From Gemmatimonadota bacterium (lineage in GTDB: Bacteria; Gemmatimonadota; Gemmatimonadetes; Gemmatimonadales; GWC2-71-9), in assembly GCA_003222055.1 (NCBI GenBank), contig QHUT01000074.1, positions 1 through 43,263 on the forward strand: a stretch of DNA of 43,263 bases, written 5' to 3'. The position numbers and the translations under genes are program-made. Below are positions 15,487-24,373 of this stretch, piece by piece. Position 1 is the first letter of the stretch; each line of letters begins with the position of its first letter. Below the pieces are notes generated by a model. It searched no databases. It had not been told where the DNA came from and was given only the letters and a program-made list of their open reading frames with translations.

Positions 15487-16447
15487 AGGCTCGTGGCTGG
15501 GGCTGCTGCTCTTGCCCGCGACGCTGGCGGGGCAGGGACGCGGCCTGGAGCTCCATCTGGGCCGCTGGTACAACGGCAATCGTGCCGACGTCTATGAATT
15601 CCGGACCAGCTCGCCCGTAGGGGGACGGTTCAGCCACGGGTTCGGCGCGTCGGTGCTCGTGAACGACTCGCTCGGCCGGCGACGCGCCTTCTACGGGCTC
15701 GGGTACGAGCTCCAGGCGTGGCGCGGCCGAGCCACGCTCGGACCCTATGCGCTCGCCGGCGTGGCGCTCGGTCTGTCCACCGACCCCGCGACCCAAGAGG
15801 TCGCCGCCCAGTGGAGCCTGGGTGGTGGAGTCGAGTGGCGGCCGCTCGGATGGCTGGCGCTGGGGACGGAGGTCCGCTACCGGCTCGAGGATCGGGGGCC
15901 CCGCGGATTTTGGAATCCACGCAGCGACGCGCGTAGGGGCGTGAGCGCGGTGTTCGGCGTTTCGGTGGGAGGGGGAAGGCGCGGCGGGGGACGCGGCCGG
16001 GGCGGGTACGGCGGTCCGCCCGAGCTCCCGCCCGCAGCGCCACCCACGACGATCGGCGGCAACGCCGGCGACGTGGTCCAGACCGCCATCGAATCGCTCG
16101 GGACCCCGTACATCTGGGGCGGGACGGCGGACAACGGGTTCGATTGCTCCGGACTGATTCAATACGCCTACGGTCAGCACGGGATCCGCTTGCCGCGCAT
16201 GAGCCGCGATCAAGCCCGCGCCGGCGCCGAGGTCGCCCCCGTCGTGGACGCGCTCCGCCCCGGTGACGTGCTGCTGTTCTCCGCGCGTCCCGGAGCGGGC
16301 GTGACGCACGTCGGGATGTACGTCGGGGAGCTCAAGTTCATCCACAGCTCGAACCGAGGCGTGAAGCTGTCGCGCCTGGATCCTCAGGACCCCGAGGGGG
16401 CGTACTGGCTCGACCGCTGGGTGGGGGCGCGGCGGATCATCCCGTGA
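15470..16447 (+). CDS. Secreted NlpC/P60 peptidase with N-terminal beta-rich domain
   Basis: The product is 325 residues from TTG 15470, preceded by GGAGGA at 15453-15458. A signal peptide (WLGLLLLPATLAGQG) is followed by about 150 residues of alternating polar/hydrophobic strands with many glycines and aromatics, resembling an outer-membrane-type beta-barrel, then a Gly/Arg/Pro linker (about 165-200). The C-terminal NlpC/P60 domain has its catalytic cysteine in FDCSGLIQYAYG (Cys226), histidine in THVGMYVG (His280), and a further FIHSS. Such enzymes cut D-Glu to diaminopimelate or similar peptidoglycan stem-peptide bonds. The barrel-like part is inference from pattern only. Confidence 0.85.
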   Translation: MRPLTEGSWLGLLLLPATLAGQGRGLELHLGRWYNGNRADVYEFRTSSPVGGRFSHGFGASVLVNDSLGRRRAFYGLGYELQAWRGRATLGPYALAGVALGLSTDPATQEVAAQWSLGGGVEWRPLGWLALGTEVRYRLEDRGPRGFWNPRSDARRGVSAVFGVSVGGGRRGGGRGRGGYGGPPELPPAAPPTTIGGNAGDVVQTAIESLGTPYIWGGTADNGFDCSGLIQYAYGQHGIRLPRMSRDQARAGAEVAPVVDALRPGDVLLFSARPGAGVTHVGMYVGELKFIHSSNRGVKLSRLDPQDPEGAYWLDRWVGARRIIP

Positions 16448-16920
16448 CACGTTGTACGACGCCACGACGCCACGTTGCAAGAGGGCTCGCATGGACGCGT
16501 CTTGTCGTGGAACTTGGCGTCGTGGCGTCATGTAACGCTCTCGTCGTTAGCTGCGCCCCCGCCACTCGGTACGAGCCCCCGGATGCGCTGCGGGGCTATG
16601 AGATCCTCGTCACGAGCCAGGATTCGCTCGGTCGGGGGATCGCGCAGGGGCTCGCGCGGCGGGGCTTCCGGGTGCGGAGTCGCGTCCGGGGCGGCGGCCG
16701 CCCGACGGCGTACCTCGTCGCCTTCATATTCCGGGAAACCGAGCCCCCGGCGCTCACCTGGCTGCACGTGCGGCTCGCCGACACGCGCACTGGGGCGATC
16801 GTCGCGGCGGTGTCGGCCCCGCTCGACTCGCTGGGCCCGAGCGCGGAGCAGCGGGCCCGGGCGATCGTCGACTCGTTGGCGGCGAACCCGGCGCTGCGCC
16901 GAGCCCTCGCACCCACTTGA
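16444..16920 (+). CDS. Putative lipoprotein, unknown function
   Basis: The product is 158 residues from the GTG of a GTGA overlap with the NlpC/P60 gene. The N-terminus (TRCTTPRRHVARG) is basic, followed by a hydrophobic run ending LGVVASCNALVVSC; either cysteine could be a lipobox, the second (LVVSC, then APAT) being the better fit. The mature part, about 120 residues, is a small mixed domain (YEILVTSQDSLGRGIAQGLA; TWLHVRLADTRTGAIVAAV) reminiscent of envelope lipoproteins that sense or assemble, but I recognise no family. The signal-peptide codons are made of an inverted repeat shared with the gene at 387. Confidence 0.75.
   Translation: MTRCTTPRRHVARGLAWTRLVVELGVVASCNALVVSCAPATRYEPPDALRGYEILVTSQDSLGRGIAQGLARRGFRVRSRVRGGGRPTAYLVAFIFRETEPPALTWLHVRLADTRTGAIVAAVSAPLDSLGPSAEQRARAIVDSLAANPALRRALAPT
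16448..16537. repeat. Inverted repeat of 8-nt units encoding a signal peptide (copy 2)
   Basis: The left arm (16448-16480) contains ACGACGCCACGACGCC flanked by CGTTG-type ends; the right arm (16501-16537) contains GGCGTCGTGGCGTC flanked similarly. The arms are complementary over nearly 30 nt with a few mismatches and are about 20 nt apart. They encode the n-region and h-region of the lipoprotein's signal peptide. Copy 1 is at 394-487. Confidence 0.8.
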
Positions 16921-16958
16921 CATGACCAGGCCGCGAGGAGAGATTTTGCGCGGTTGGT

Positions 16959-16985
16959 TTAGCACTCGTGGTGGTAGAGTGCTAA
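16959..16985 (+). promoter_or_regulatory. CIRCE element (HrcA operator) upstream of groES
   Basis: A perfect TTAGCACTC-N9-GAGTGCTAA inverted repeat, the classical CIRCE operator bound by the HrcA repressor. It lies 54 nt upstream of groES ATG 17040, so the groESL operon is very likely induced by heat shock through loss of HrcA binding. hrcA itself is not in the window. Confidence 0.97.
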
Positions 16986-17039
16986 CCCTATTGTCCCATA
17001 TGTACTTACGACCACTGCATCGAGGTGGAGGGCTGGCAC

Positions 17040-17354
17040 ATGGCAACCGCAACGGCAGCGAAGGCGAAACTCAAGGTCTACCCGCTCGCGGATCGCGTGG
17101 CCATCCGGCCGATGGAGGAGACGGAGACGATGAAGGGCGGTCTCTACATCCCCGACACGGCCAAGGAGAAGCCGATCCAGGGTGAGGTCATCGCGGTGGG
17201 TCCCGGGCGCCGGGAAAAAGGGGACGTGGTGCCGATGGAGCTGAAGGTCGGGGACCGGGTGGTGTACGGCAAGTACAGCGGCACACAAGTCGAGCTCGAG
17301 GGTGAAGAGATCATCCTCATCAAAGAAGCCGACGTCATTGCCAAGTTGGGCTGA
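17040..17354 (+). CDS. groES: Co-chaperonin GroES
   Basis: GroES caps the GroEL ring. The product is 104 residues from ATG 17040, with GGAGGG at 17027-17032 deciding the start over an upstream in-frame GTG at 17025. Family features are [20 protein letters not shown] with the mobile loop, [21 protein letters not shown], and [13 protein letters not shown]. It has a slightly extended N-terminus ([12 protein letters not shown]) compared with the common start. It is controlled by the CIRCE element upstream and followed 20 nt later by groEL. Confidence 0.97.
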   Translation: MATATAAKAKLKVYPLADRVAIRPMEETETMKGGLYIPDTAKEKPIQGEVIAVGPGRREKGDVVPMELKVGDRVVYGKYSGTQVELEGEEIILIKEADVIAKLG

Positions 17355-17362
17355 GGCTCTAG

Positions 17363-19015
<1,653 letters not shown>

Positions 19016-19056
19016 GGACCCGCAGAAGCAGCAAAACGCGAAGAATCGGCAGCACG

Positions 19057-19086
19057 CGCCCCGGGGTGATCCCCCGGGGCGTTCTT
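19057..19086 (+). terminator. Intrinsic terminator after groEL
   Basis: A perfect 10-bp GC stem, CGCCCCGGGG / CCCCGGGGCG with a 5-nt TGATC loop (19057-19081), is followed by TTCTT. It lies 41 nt after the groEL stop and separates groESL from the pilin genes. Confidence 0.88.
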
Positions 19087-19114
19087 GTGTGGTCACGCTC
19101 ACGTTACTCGCTAT

Positions 19115-19152
19115 ACCAAGGACACATCTTATAGCAACCAAGGATCTTATAG
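19115..19152 (+). promoter_or_regulatory. Direct repeat with TATAG boxes upstream of pilin genes
   Basis: ACCAAGGA followed by TCTTATAG occurs twice (19115-19134, with a 4-nt insertion, and 19137-19152). Each copy ends in a TATAG(C/T) -10-like box. The region is markedly AT-richer than the rest of the window and is the only place for a promoter of the pilin operon. No convincing -35 box is visible, so an activator site overlapping the promoter is a possibility. Confidence 0.4.
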
Positions 19153-19186
19153 TGTCGGGAGCACGACTGCCACCAGGTAGGGACGA

Positions 19187-19660
19187 ATGGGGATGAGACG
19201 ACAAGGGACGCGCGCACTCGCCGGATTCACGTTCATCGAAATGTTGATCGTGTTCGTCGTGCTGGGCGTGATGACGACGATGATGGTCAGGTCCGTCAGG
19301 GGCTTGTGGCTGGGGAGCGCGCGCCGCTCCGCCACCCGTGACATCACCGCGTACCTGTTCCGGGGACGCGCGATCGCCGTCCAACAGAGCCGCGCGGCGT
19401 GGGTGGTCCGCAGCGGCGACATCTTGAAGGTCATGGTCGATTCGTCGGGGACGCCTGTGCAACTCGGCACTCAGATCAACTTCTTCCAGCGCTACGGCGC
19501 GCACCTGTTCGCGTCCCCGAAGGACACGGTCGCGTTCGATCCCCGCGGGTTCGCGCCGAACGTGACGTTGGCGCCCAAGTTCATCATCAACCTCGGGGGC
19601 CGCACCGATACGGTCTGCGTGACCGGCCTCGGCAAGATCACTACTCGGAGCTGTCCATGA
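19187..19660 (+). CDS. Type IV minor pilin, GspH/FimT-like
   Basis: The product is 157 residues. A short basic leader ends in glycine before FTFIEMLIVFVVLGVMTTMM, a class III prepilin signal cleaved by PilD-type peptidase with the methylated Phe at +1 and Glu at +5. The rest (RGRAIAVQQSRAAWVV, FDPRGF) matches GspH/FimT pseudopilins. ATG 19187 is preceded by GGTAGGGA; a second ATG is at 19193. It starts a four-gene minor-pilin run and overlaps the next start as ATGA. Confidence 0.88.
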   Translation: MGMRRQGTRALAGFTFIEMLIVFVVLGVMTTMMVRSVRGLWLGSARRSATRDITAYLFRGRAIAVQQSRAAWVVRSGDILKVMVDSSGTPVQLGTQINFFQRYGAHLFASPKDTVAFDPRGFAPNVTLAPKFIINLGGRTDTVCVTGLGKITTRSCP

Positions 19661-20004
19661 CGCCACACTCGGAACGCGGCTTCACGATCGCTGAGCTGAT
19701 GGTCGCGGTCGTGATCTTCAGTGTAGGCCTGCTCGCCATGGCGGGAACGGCCGCCGTGATCATGACGACGCTGACGAGCACGCAGTCCCGGACCATCGCG
19801 GCGGGCGTGGCGGAGTCGCGCTTCGAGCGCCTCCGCACGACCGGGTGCGCCAGCCGCGCGAGCGGCTCGGCCAAAACGCGGGGCATCGCCGAAGTGTGGA
19901 CGCTCAACCACCTGGCGCGTGCGGACGACGTGACGGTCGCCGTCACGTTCCTCAGCAGCCATCAGCCCCGCACCGAGACCTTCCGGAGTTTCATGCCATG
20001 CTGA
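19657..20004 (+). CDS. Type IV minor pilin, PilV-like
   Basis: The product is 115 residues from the ATG of an ATGA overlap. A short leader ends at SERG before FTIAELMVAVVIFSVGLLAM, the prepilin cleavage site and hydrophobic stem, with Glu at +5. The rest (QSRTIAAGVAESRFERLRTT, GCASRASGSA) is the pattern of PilV-like minor pilins, including a pair of cysteines (one near residue 68, one at the C-terminus) that could form the usual disulfide. It overlaps the next gene's start by 7 nt. Confidence 0.87.
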   Translation: MTPHSERGFTIAELMVAVVIFSVGLLAMAGTAAVIMTTLTSTQSRTIAAGVAESRFERLRTTGCASRASGSAKTRGIAEVWTLNHLARADDVTVAVTFLSSHQPRTETFRSFMPC

Positions 20005-20945
20005 CCGGGAGAGCCGTGCGGGCGCGCCGGGCCGGGTTCACGCTGATCGAGCTGCTCATCAGCATGGTGCTCATGGGCCTGGTGTCGGGAGCCATCGTCA
20101 AGCTGCTGCTGCGGCAGCAGCGGTTCTACAACAGCACGACCGACCTGATCCAGACGCGGCAGCAGATCCGCCAGGCGGCGGCGATGCTCCCGTCGGACTT
20201 GCGGGGGATCTCGAGCGTCGCCGGCGACATCTACGCAATGTCGGACTCGGCGATCGAGTTCCGCTCGGTGTTCGGCACCTCCGTGGTGTGCGCCAACATC
20301 GGTGGAATGCTCTCGACCGTCCCGCGCGTCCTGGCCCGGAACTCGACGATGACCAGCTGGGCCAGGCCGCCGGCGCTCGGGGACTCACTCGCCGTTTACA
20401 ACAACGGACCGACCGCGGCGCTGGCCGACGACGGCTGGACACGCTTCCAGATCACCGCCATCCCGACCCCGGTAACGACCAACGTCGCCAACGGCTGCCC
20501 GGTGACGACCGGGCTCACACAGGCGGGGGACGTCTCCGCGATCAATCCGAGCTACCAGCTCACGCTCTCGCCCGCGGCCCCCGCGAGCATCGCCGTGGGC
20601 GCGGGGATTCGGTTCTTCCGCCGCGTGCGCTACCGGATCTACAGAGAGACCGACAACCAGTGGTACATCGGGTTCTTCGAGTGCCTCGCCGGTCGGACAC
20701 CGGCCTGCGACCTCACGAAGCCGATCGCCGGCCCGTTCCAGCCGTACGCGCCGACCGGGACCAGCGGGATGCAGTTCGCCTATTACGACTCCACCGGTGC
20801 GGTAACGGCGGATCCCCTCCAGGTCGCGCGCATCAGCCTCGTCGTGCGGGGGCAGGCGGCGGCGCTGATGAACCTGAGTGGGGCAGGTGGCACGCTGTTC
20901 CGCGACTCGCTGCGCATCGAAGTCGGGCTGCGCAACCGCAGGTAA
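19998..20945 (+). CDS. Type IV minor pilin, PilW-like
   Basis: The product is 315 residues from ATG 19998. The leader ends at RRAG before FTLIELLISMVLMGLVSGAI, a canonical prepilin site. The length, an N-terminal helix continuing RQQIRQAAAMLPSDLRG, and a large beta-rich C-terminal domain fit PilW. Such proteins prime pilus assembly and adorn the tip. Several cysteines (near 95, 165 and 230) could form disulfides. Confidence 0.87.
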   Translation: MLTGRAVRARRAGFTLIELLISMVLMGLVSGAIVKLLLRQQRFYNSTTDLIQTRQQIRQAAAMLPSDLRGISSVAGDIYAMSDSAIEFRSVFGTSVVCANIGGMLSTVPRVLARNSTMTSWARPPALGDSLAVYNNGPTAALADDGWTRFQITAIPTPVTTNVANGCPVTTGLTQAGDVSAINPSYQLTLSPAAPASIAVGAGIRFFRRVRYRIYRETDNQWYIGFFECLAGRTPACDLTKPIAGPFQPYAPTGTSGMQFAYYDSTGAVTADPLQVARISLVVRGQAAALMNLSGAGGTLFRDSLRIEVGLRNRR

Positions 20946-20978
20946 CCGTGCAGACGCTTGGGAAGGAACGAGGCACGT

Positions 20979-22118
20979 ATGCGTAGGACACTGCAATCGC
21001 AGCAGGGCGTGGCGATGATCATGGCCCTTGGGGCCATCGTGATCATCGGGGTGCTCATGGGGAGCGTGCTGTTCGTGGCGACGCAGGACTACCGCGTCGG
21101 CGGCAACACGGTGCGCATGACGCGCGCCGCCGCGGCCGCCGAGCTGGGCTTGAGCCGCGTGCCGCTCGACTGGAATCTCGCCGATAACACGGGACTCACG
21201 GTCGGTAACACGCGCACCAAAGCCTATACCGCGCCCCGCGGCGCCACGGCCAACGTCGTCATCACGCGCCTCCCCGGGCCGTTCTTCTGGGCGGTCTCCG
21301 AAGGCTCCGCCGGGGGCCAGGGCAGCCAGGCCTCGGCGCGCCGTCGCTACGGCACGTTGTTCCGGCTCGACCTTCCACAGATGAACTTCCTGGGCGCGGT
21401 CACGACCCAGGGTAATACCACCGTTTCCGGGAACGTCACGGTGCGCGGAAACGATACCCTCCCCCCCGGGTGGGCCGCTTGCGGCAGCAGCCAAAACGTG
21501 GCCGGGGCGGCGATATCTCCTACAACCACCGTCAACACGAACGGCGCGAACGTGTCCGTCAGGGGGAGTCCGGACGTGCTCACGACTCCCGCGGCCGCCG
21601 ACTCGAACACGTACTTCACTTACGGGAGCTCGAGCTACCAGTCGCTCGCGGCGACAGCCAACCTGACGTATGCGGGCGGCACGTTGCTCAACGGCGTGGG
21701 GCCAATCGCAGTCGGCAGCGTGTGCCAGACCAGCGTGACGCCGGCCAACTGGGGAGAGCCCAATCATACGACCCCGGCGGGCGCGTGCGATACGTACTTC
21801 CCCGTCATCCACGTGCTGGGCGACCTGAAGGTCACCACCGGGCGCGGTCAAGGCATCCTGCTGGTCGACGGTAACTTTACCGTGGCCGGCAACTTCACGT
21901 TCACTGGCGCCGTCATCGCGCGCGGGGGCCTGAAAATGTCCGGGACCGGCAACAAGATCATGGGCGCCGTGATGGCGGCGAGCGTTTCGGTAGACGACGA
22001 TGTCTCGCTCTCCGGGAACACATCACTGCTGTACTCTTCCTGCGCCCTCTCGGCTGCCCTGTCGGCATCGGCCTACCCCACGCGGGCCATTCGACGGGCC
22101 TGGGTGGATCTCTACTAG
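20979..22118 (+). CDS. Type IV pilus assembly protein, PilX-like
   Basis: The product is 379 residues from ATG 20979, preceded by GGAAGGA about 10 nt upstream. It has the PilX N-terminal signature (QGVAMIMALGAIVIIGVLM, then ATQDYRVGGNTVRMTRAAAA) rather than a processed prepilin glycine-phenylalanine site. The C-terminal 230 residues form a glycine/threonine/asparagine-rich repeat region (GNTTVSGNVTVRGNDT; GNFTVAGNFTFTGAVIARG) with the look of a polymer-forming beta-solenoid. The stop codon lies inside the left arm of the large inverted repeat that follows. No major pilin or PilY1 gene is in the window. Confidence 0.82.
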   Translation: MRRTLQSQQGVAMIMALGAIVIIGVLMGSVLFVATQDYRVGGNTVRMTRAAAAAELGLSRVPLDWNLADNTGLTVGNTRTKAYTAPRGATANVVITRLPGPFFWAVSEGSAGGQGSQASARRRYGTLFRLDLPQMNFLGAVTTQGNTTVSGNVTVRGNDTLPPGWAACGSSQNVAGAAISPTTTVNTNGANVSVRGSPDVLTTPAAADSNTYFTYGSSSYQSLAATANLTYAGGTLLNGVGPIAVGSVCQTSVTPANWGEPNHTTPAGACDTYFPVIHVLGDLKVTTGRGQGILLVDGNFTVAGNFTFTGAVIARGGLKMSGTGNKIMGAVMAASVSVDDDVSLSGNTSLLYSSCALSAALSASAYPTRAIRRAWVDLY

Positions 22119-22226
22119 ACGTACAGACGCGCAGACGCAACAGGGGTGAACAGGCTGGAGGGAGCAGGGGTTCCGTGCTCCCTCCTTGCCGTTCTCCCCT
22201 GTGCGTCTGTGCGTCTGTGCGTCTAG
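22115..22226. repeat. Large imperfect inverted repeat (cruciform) after the pilin operon
   Basis: The outer arms 22115-22146 and 22196-22226 are reverse complements over 31 nt with one inserted base; the two mismatches become G-U wobbles in RNA. Inside, separated by 10-nt internal loops on each side, is a perfect 10-bp stem GGAGGGAGCA/TGCTCCCTCC (22157-22166, 22176-22185) with a 9-nt loop. The left arm begins within the PilX-like stop codon. It could end pilin transcription, but there is no clean U-tract. Confidence 0.85.
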
Positions 22227-22280
22227 TCTTTTGTGCGTCTGTGCGTCTAGTCTCTTGTGCGTCTGTGCGTCTAGTGTTGG
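22201..22280 (+). repeat. Ten exact-phase octamers (GTGCGTCT array)
   Basis: The sequence is ten consecutive 8-nt blocks in perfect phase: three GTGCGTCT, one AGTCTTTT, two GTGCGTCT, one AGTCTCTT, two GTGCGTCT and one AGTGTTGG. A 24-nt higher-order unit is visible. The first three units are also the right arm of the inverted repeat. The array ends 10 nt before the -10-like box of the next gene, so it occupies its -35 region. Confidence 0.88.
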
Positions 22281-22290
22281 CCGGTCCTTG

Positions 22291-22296
22291 TATCTT
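22291..22296 (+). promoter_or_regulatory. TATCTT -10-like box 7 nt before ATG 22304
   Basis: TATCTT lies 7 nt from the start codon. If used as a -10 box, transcription would begin at or next to the ATG. No recognisable -35 box is present; that position is filled by the octamer array. Confidence 0.45.
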
Positions 22297-22303
22297 TGGC
22301 CTC

Positions 22304-24373
22304 ATGCCTGCACCCTCGGGTGAGCGCGCGACCCTGTCGCGCGACCTCGCGGACTTCCTGATCGAGCTCTCCATCGCGCTGCACAAGCACGCCATGTATC
22401 CGGAGGGCCACCCGTCGCTCGCGCCCGCGGCGGCGGGCGTCACCCGGCGCGCCGGACTGCTGCTCGAAGACCGCGCCACCCTGTCGCTCGGCGTCGCACG
22501 TCAACAACTGGTGATCGAGGGCGTGGCCACCGATCCGAAACATCCGGTATTGGCGGAGCTCGCCGCCCGGCTGCACCGTCACCACCTCGGCGCCGTCACG
22601 TTCCGACGCGGGGTCGAGGTGGGCGAGATGGCGAGCGTCCTGAAGACGCTGGCCGTGGACGCGGAGCGCAGCGGGCAGCCGCTCGGCCTGGGCGCGCCGG
22701 AGCGGTTGCGCGCCTGGACCTGCGTGCAGCTGCACCCGCTCACCTACGAGCGCCTCGAGCTGGTGGACGACGGGGCGCCCACGTCCGAGCGCGGGGCGCG
22801 AGCCGCGCAGCTGTGGGTGGGCCTCGCCCGCGCCGCGCTCACGGCTCAAGCGGGGGACGACCGGCCGACCCCGACCGAACCGGCGGTCATCGCCCGCGCC
22901 ATCGATGAGCACCCTCGGACCGATGCCGCCGCGTACGACCAGGTGATCGTGGGCTACCTGCTGCAGATCGCGGACGAGCTGAAGACCGCGGGCAGCGCAG
23001 AAGGGGTGGCGTTGCGGCGCCGTACGTCCCGGCTGATCCGGGCCCTCAAGCCGGAGACGCTGCGGCGGCTGGTCGAGATGGGCGGCGACTTCGTGCAGCG
23101 GCGCAACTTCGTGTACGACTCGACCGATGGCATGGCGGTCGACGCCGTGCTCGACATCGTCCAGGCCGCCGCCGACTCGTCGCACCAGACGATTTCGCAC
23201 TCGCTGGTCCGGATGCTGTCCAAGCTGGCCGCGCAGGCCGAGGCAGGTGTCGCGGACGTGCGGCCCCAAGCGGACGCCGCCTTGCGCGACCAGGTACGCC
23301 GGCTGCTCCAGGGCTGGACCCTGACGGACCCGAACCCGGGCGCGTACGGCGCGGCGCTGCAGCGCATGGCGCGGGCCGCGCCCGAGCGCGCGGCGACGGC
23401 CGACGGGGAGCACCCGACCGAGCCGGATCGCATCGTTGCCATGGCGCTCGAGATCGACGCCGTTAACCCACACGTGCTCGCCGCCGCGGATCGCGTGGTG
23501 CAGGAGGGGCGGCTCGGCCAGCTGCTCGACGCGCTGGCCGAAGTGCCCGAGTCGCAGGGCGCAGCACCCGAGGTGTGGGCACGCCTCGCGACGGCGGACG
23601 TCGTGCGGCAGCTCGCCACGCGTGATCCGGTGGATTTCAAGACGCTCGAGCGGCTGGTGCCCCGGGTGGGGCTTCCGGCGGCGGGGCCGCTGCTGGACGC
23701 GCTCGCCGCAGCCGAAGCGCGGGGCGTGCGCCGTGGCCTGCTGGCCCAGCTGGCCAAGATGGGGTCGGAGATCGCTCCGGTGGTCATCCCGCGGCTCGAG
23801 GACCCGCGCTGGTACGTCACCCGCAACATGCTCGTGTTGCTGGAGGACCTGTCGCCGCTCCCGCCGGGGTTCTCCGCCGCCGCCTATGTGCGCCACGTGG
23901 ACCCCCGCGTCCGCTGGCAAGCCGTGAAGGTCCAGGTCAAGCTTCCCGCCGAACGTGACGCGGCACTCGCGCTGGGCCTGCAGGATCCGGATCCGCGCAC
24001 GCTGCGGCTGGCGCTGGGGCTGGCCGTGGCGCTCCAGAGCTGCCCCGACGGGGCGGTTCCCGCGCTGACGGGGCGCGCCATGGATCGCGCACTGCCACCC
24101 GACGTGCGGACCCTGGCCGTTCGCGCCCTCGGCTATGCCCGGGCGCCGGCGGCGCTCGAGGTCCTGCTGCGGCTGGCCTCGGCGGGTCGAACCCTGTTCG
24201 GACGGGAGAAGCTGCCGCCCAAGTCCGCGGAGCTCCTTGCGGCGTTGGCGGGTCTCGCGACCGCGTGGCAAGCGGATCCGCGGGCGCGGGCGGTGCTCCG
24301 CCGGGCTGCGGCGTCGGACGACCCCGACATCCGGGCCGCGGCGGACGCGGGCGGCCGGGGGAGCGGACTCTGA
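22304..24373 (+). CDS. HEAT-repeat-like protein with shared N-terminal domain
   Basis: The product is 689 residues from ATG 22304. Residues about 8-130 form a domain (FLIELSIALHKHAMYPEGHP, then beta strands LVIEGVATDPKHPVL and GAVTFRRGVEVGEM) that recurs at the N-terminus of the next gene. From about residue 440 the protein consists of short helical pairs with HEAT-like spacing (GLLAQLAKMGSEIAPVVIPR; RWYVTRNMLVLLEDL; VRTLAVRALGYA), ending in a helical tail. No catalytic motif is seen, so a scaffold or regulatory partner of the adjacent HD-GYP protein is likely. Its stop overlaps the next gene's probable CTG start as CTGA. Confidence 0.8.
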   Translation: MPAPSGERATLSRDLADFLIELSIALHKHAMYPEGHPSLAPAAAGVTRRAGLLLEDRATLSLGVARQQLVIEGVATDPKHPVLAELAARLHRHHLGAVTFRRGVEVGEMASVLKTLAVDAERSGQPLGLGAPERLRAWTCVQLHPLTYERLELVDDGAPTSERGARAAQLWVGLARAALTAQAGDDRPTPTEPAVIARAIDEHPRTDAAAYDQVIVGYLLQIADELKTAGSAEGVALRRRTSRLIRALKPETLRRLVEMGGDFVQRRNFVYDSTDGMAVDAVLDIVQAAADSSHQTISHSLVRMLSKLAAQAEAGVADVRPQADAALRDQVRRLLQGWTLTDPNPGAYGAALQRMARAAPERAATADGEHPTEPDRIVAMALEIDAVNPHVLAAADRVVQEGRLGQLLDALAEVPESQGAAPEVWARLATADVVRQLATRDPVDFKTLERLVPRVGLPAAGPLLDALAAAEARGVRRGLLAQLAKMGSEIAPVVIPRLEDPRWYVTRNMLVLLEDLSPLPPGFSAAAYVRHVDPRVRWQAVKVQVKLPAERDAALALGLQDPDPRTLRLALGLAVALQSCPDGAVPALTGRAMDRALPPDVRTLAVRALGYARAPAALEVLLRLASAGRTLFGREKLPPKSAELLAALAGLATAWQADPRARAVLRRAAASDDPDIRAAADAGGRGSGL

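Noticed and set aside
17025-17039. GTG start for groES five codons upstream
   Set aside because: It overlaps the Shine-Dalgarno site used by ATG 17040, and GroES homologues do not have this extension.
16921-17039. A precise -35/-10 pair for groESL around the CIRCE element
   Set aside because: Several weak hexamers exist, but none has acceptable spacing; only the CIRCE itself is certain.
22201-22280. Octamer array considered as a CRISPR array
   Set aside because: The units are 8 nt in exact phase with no unique spacers of 30-40 nt, and no cas genes are present.
24265-24369. GTG 24265 as the HD-GYP start
   Set aside because: It would overlap the upstream gene by more than 100 nt, add Gly/Arg-rich residues unlike any domain, and has no Shine-Dalgarno sequence.
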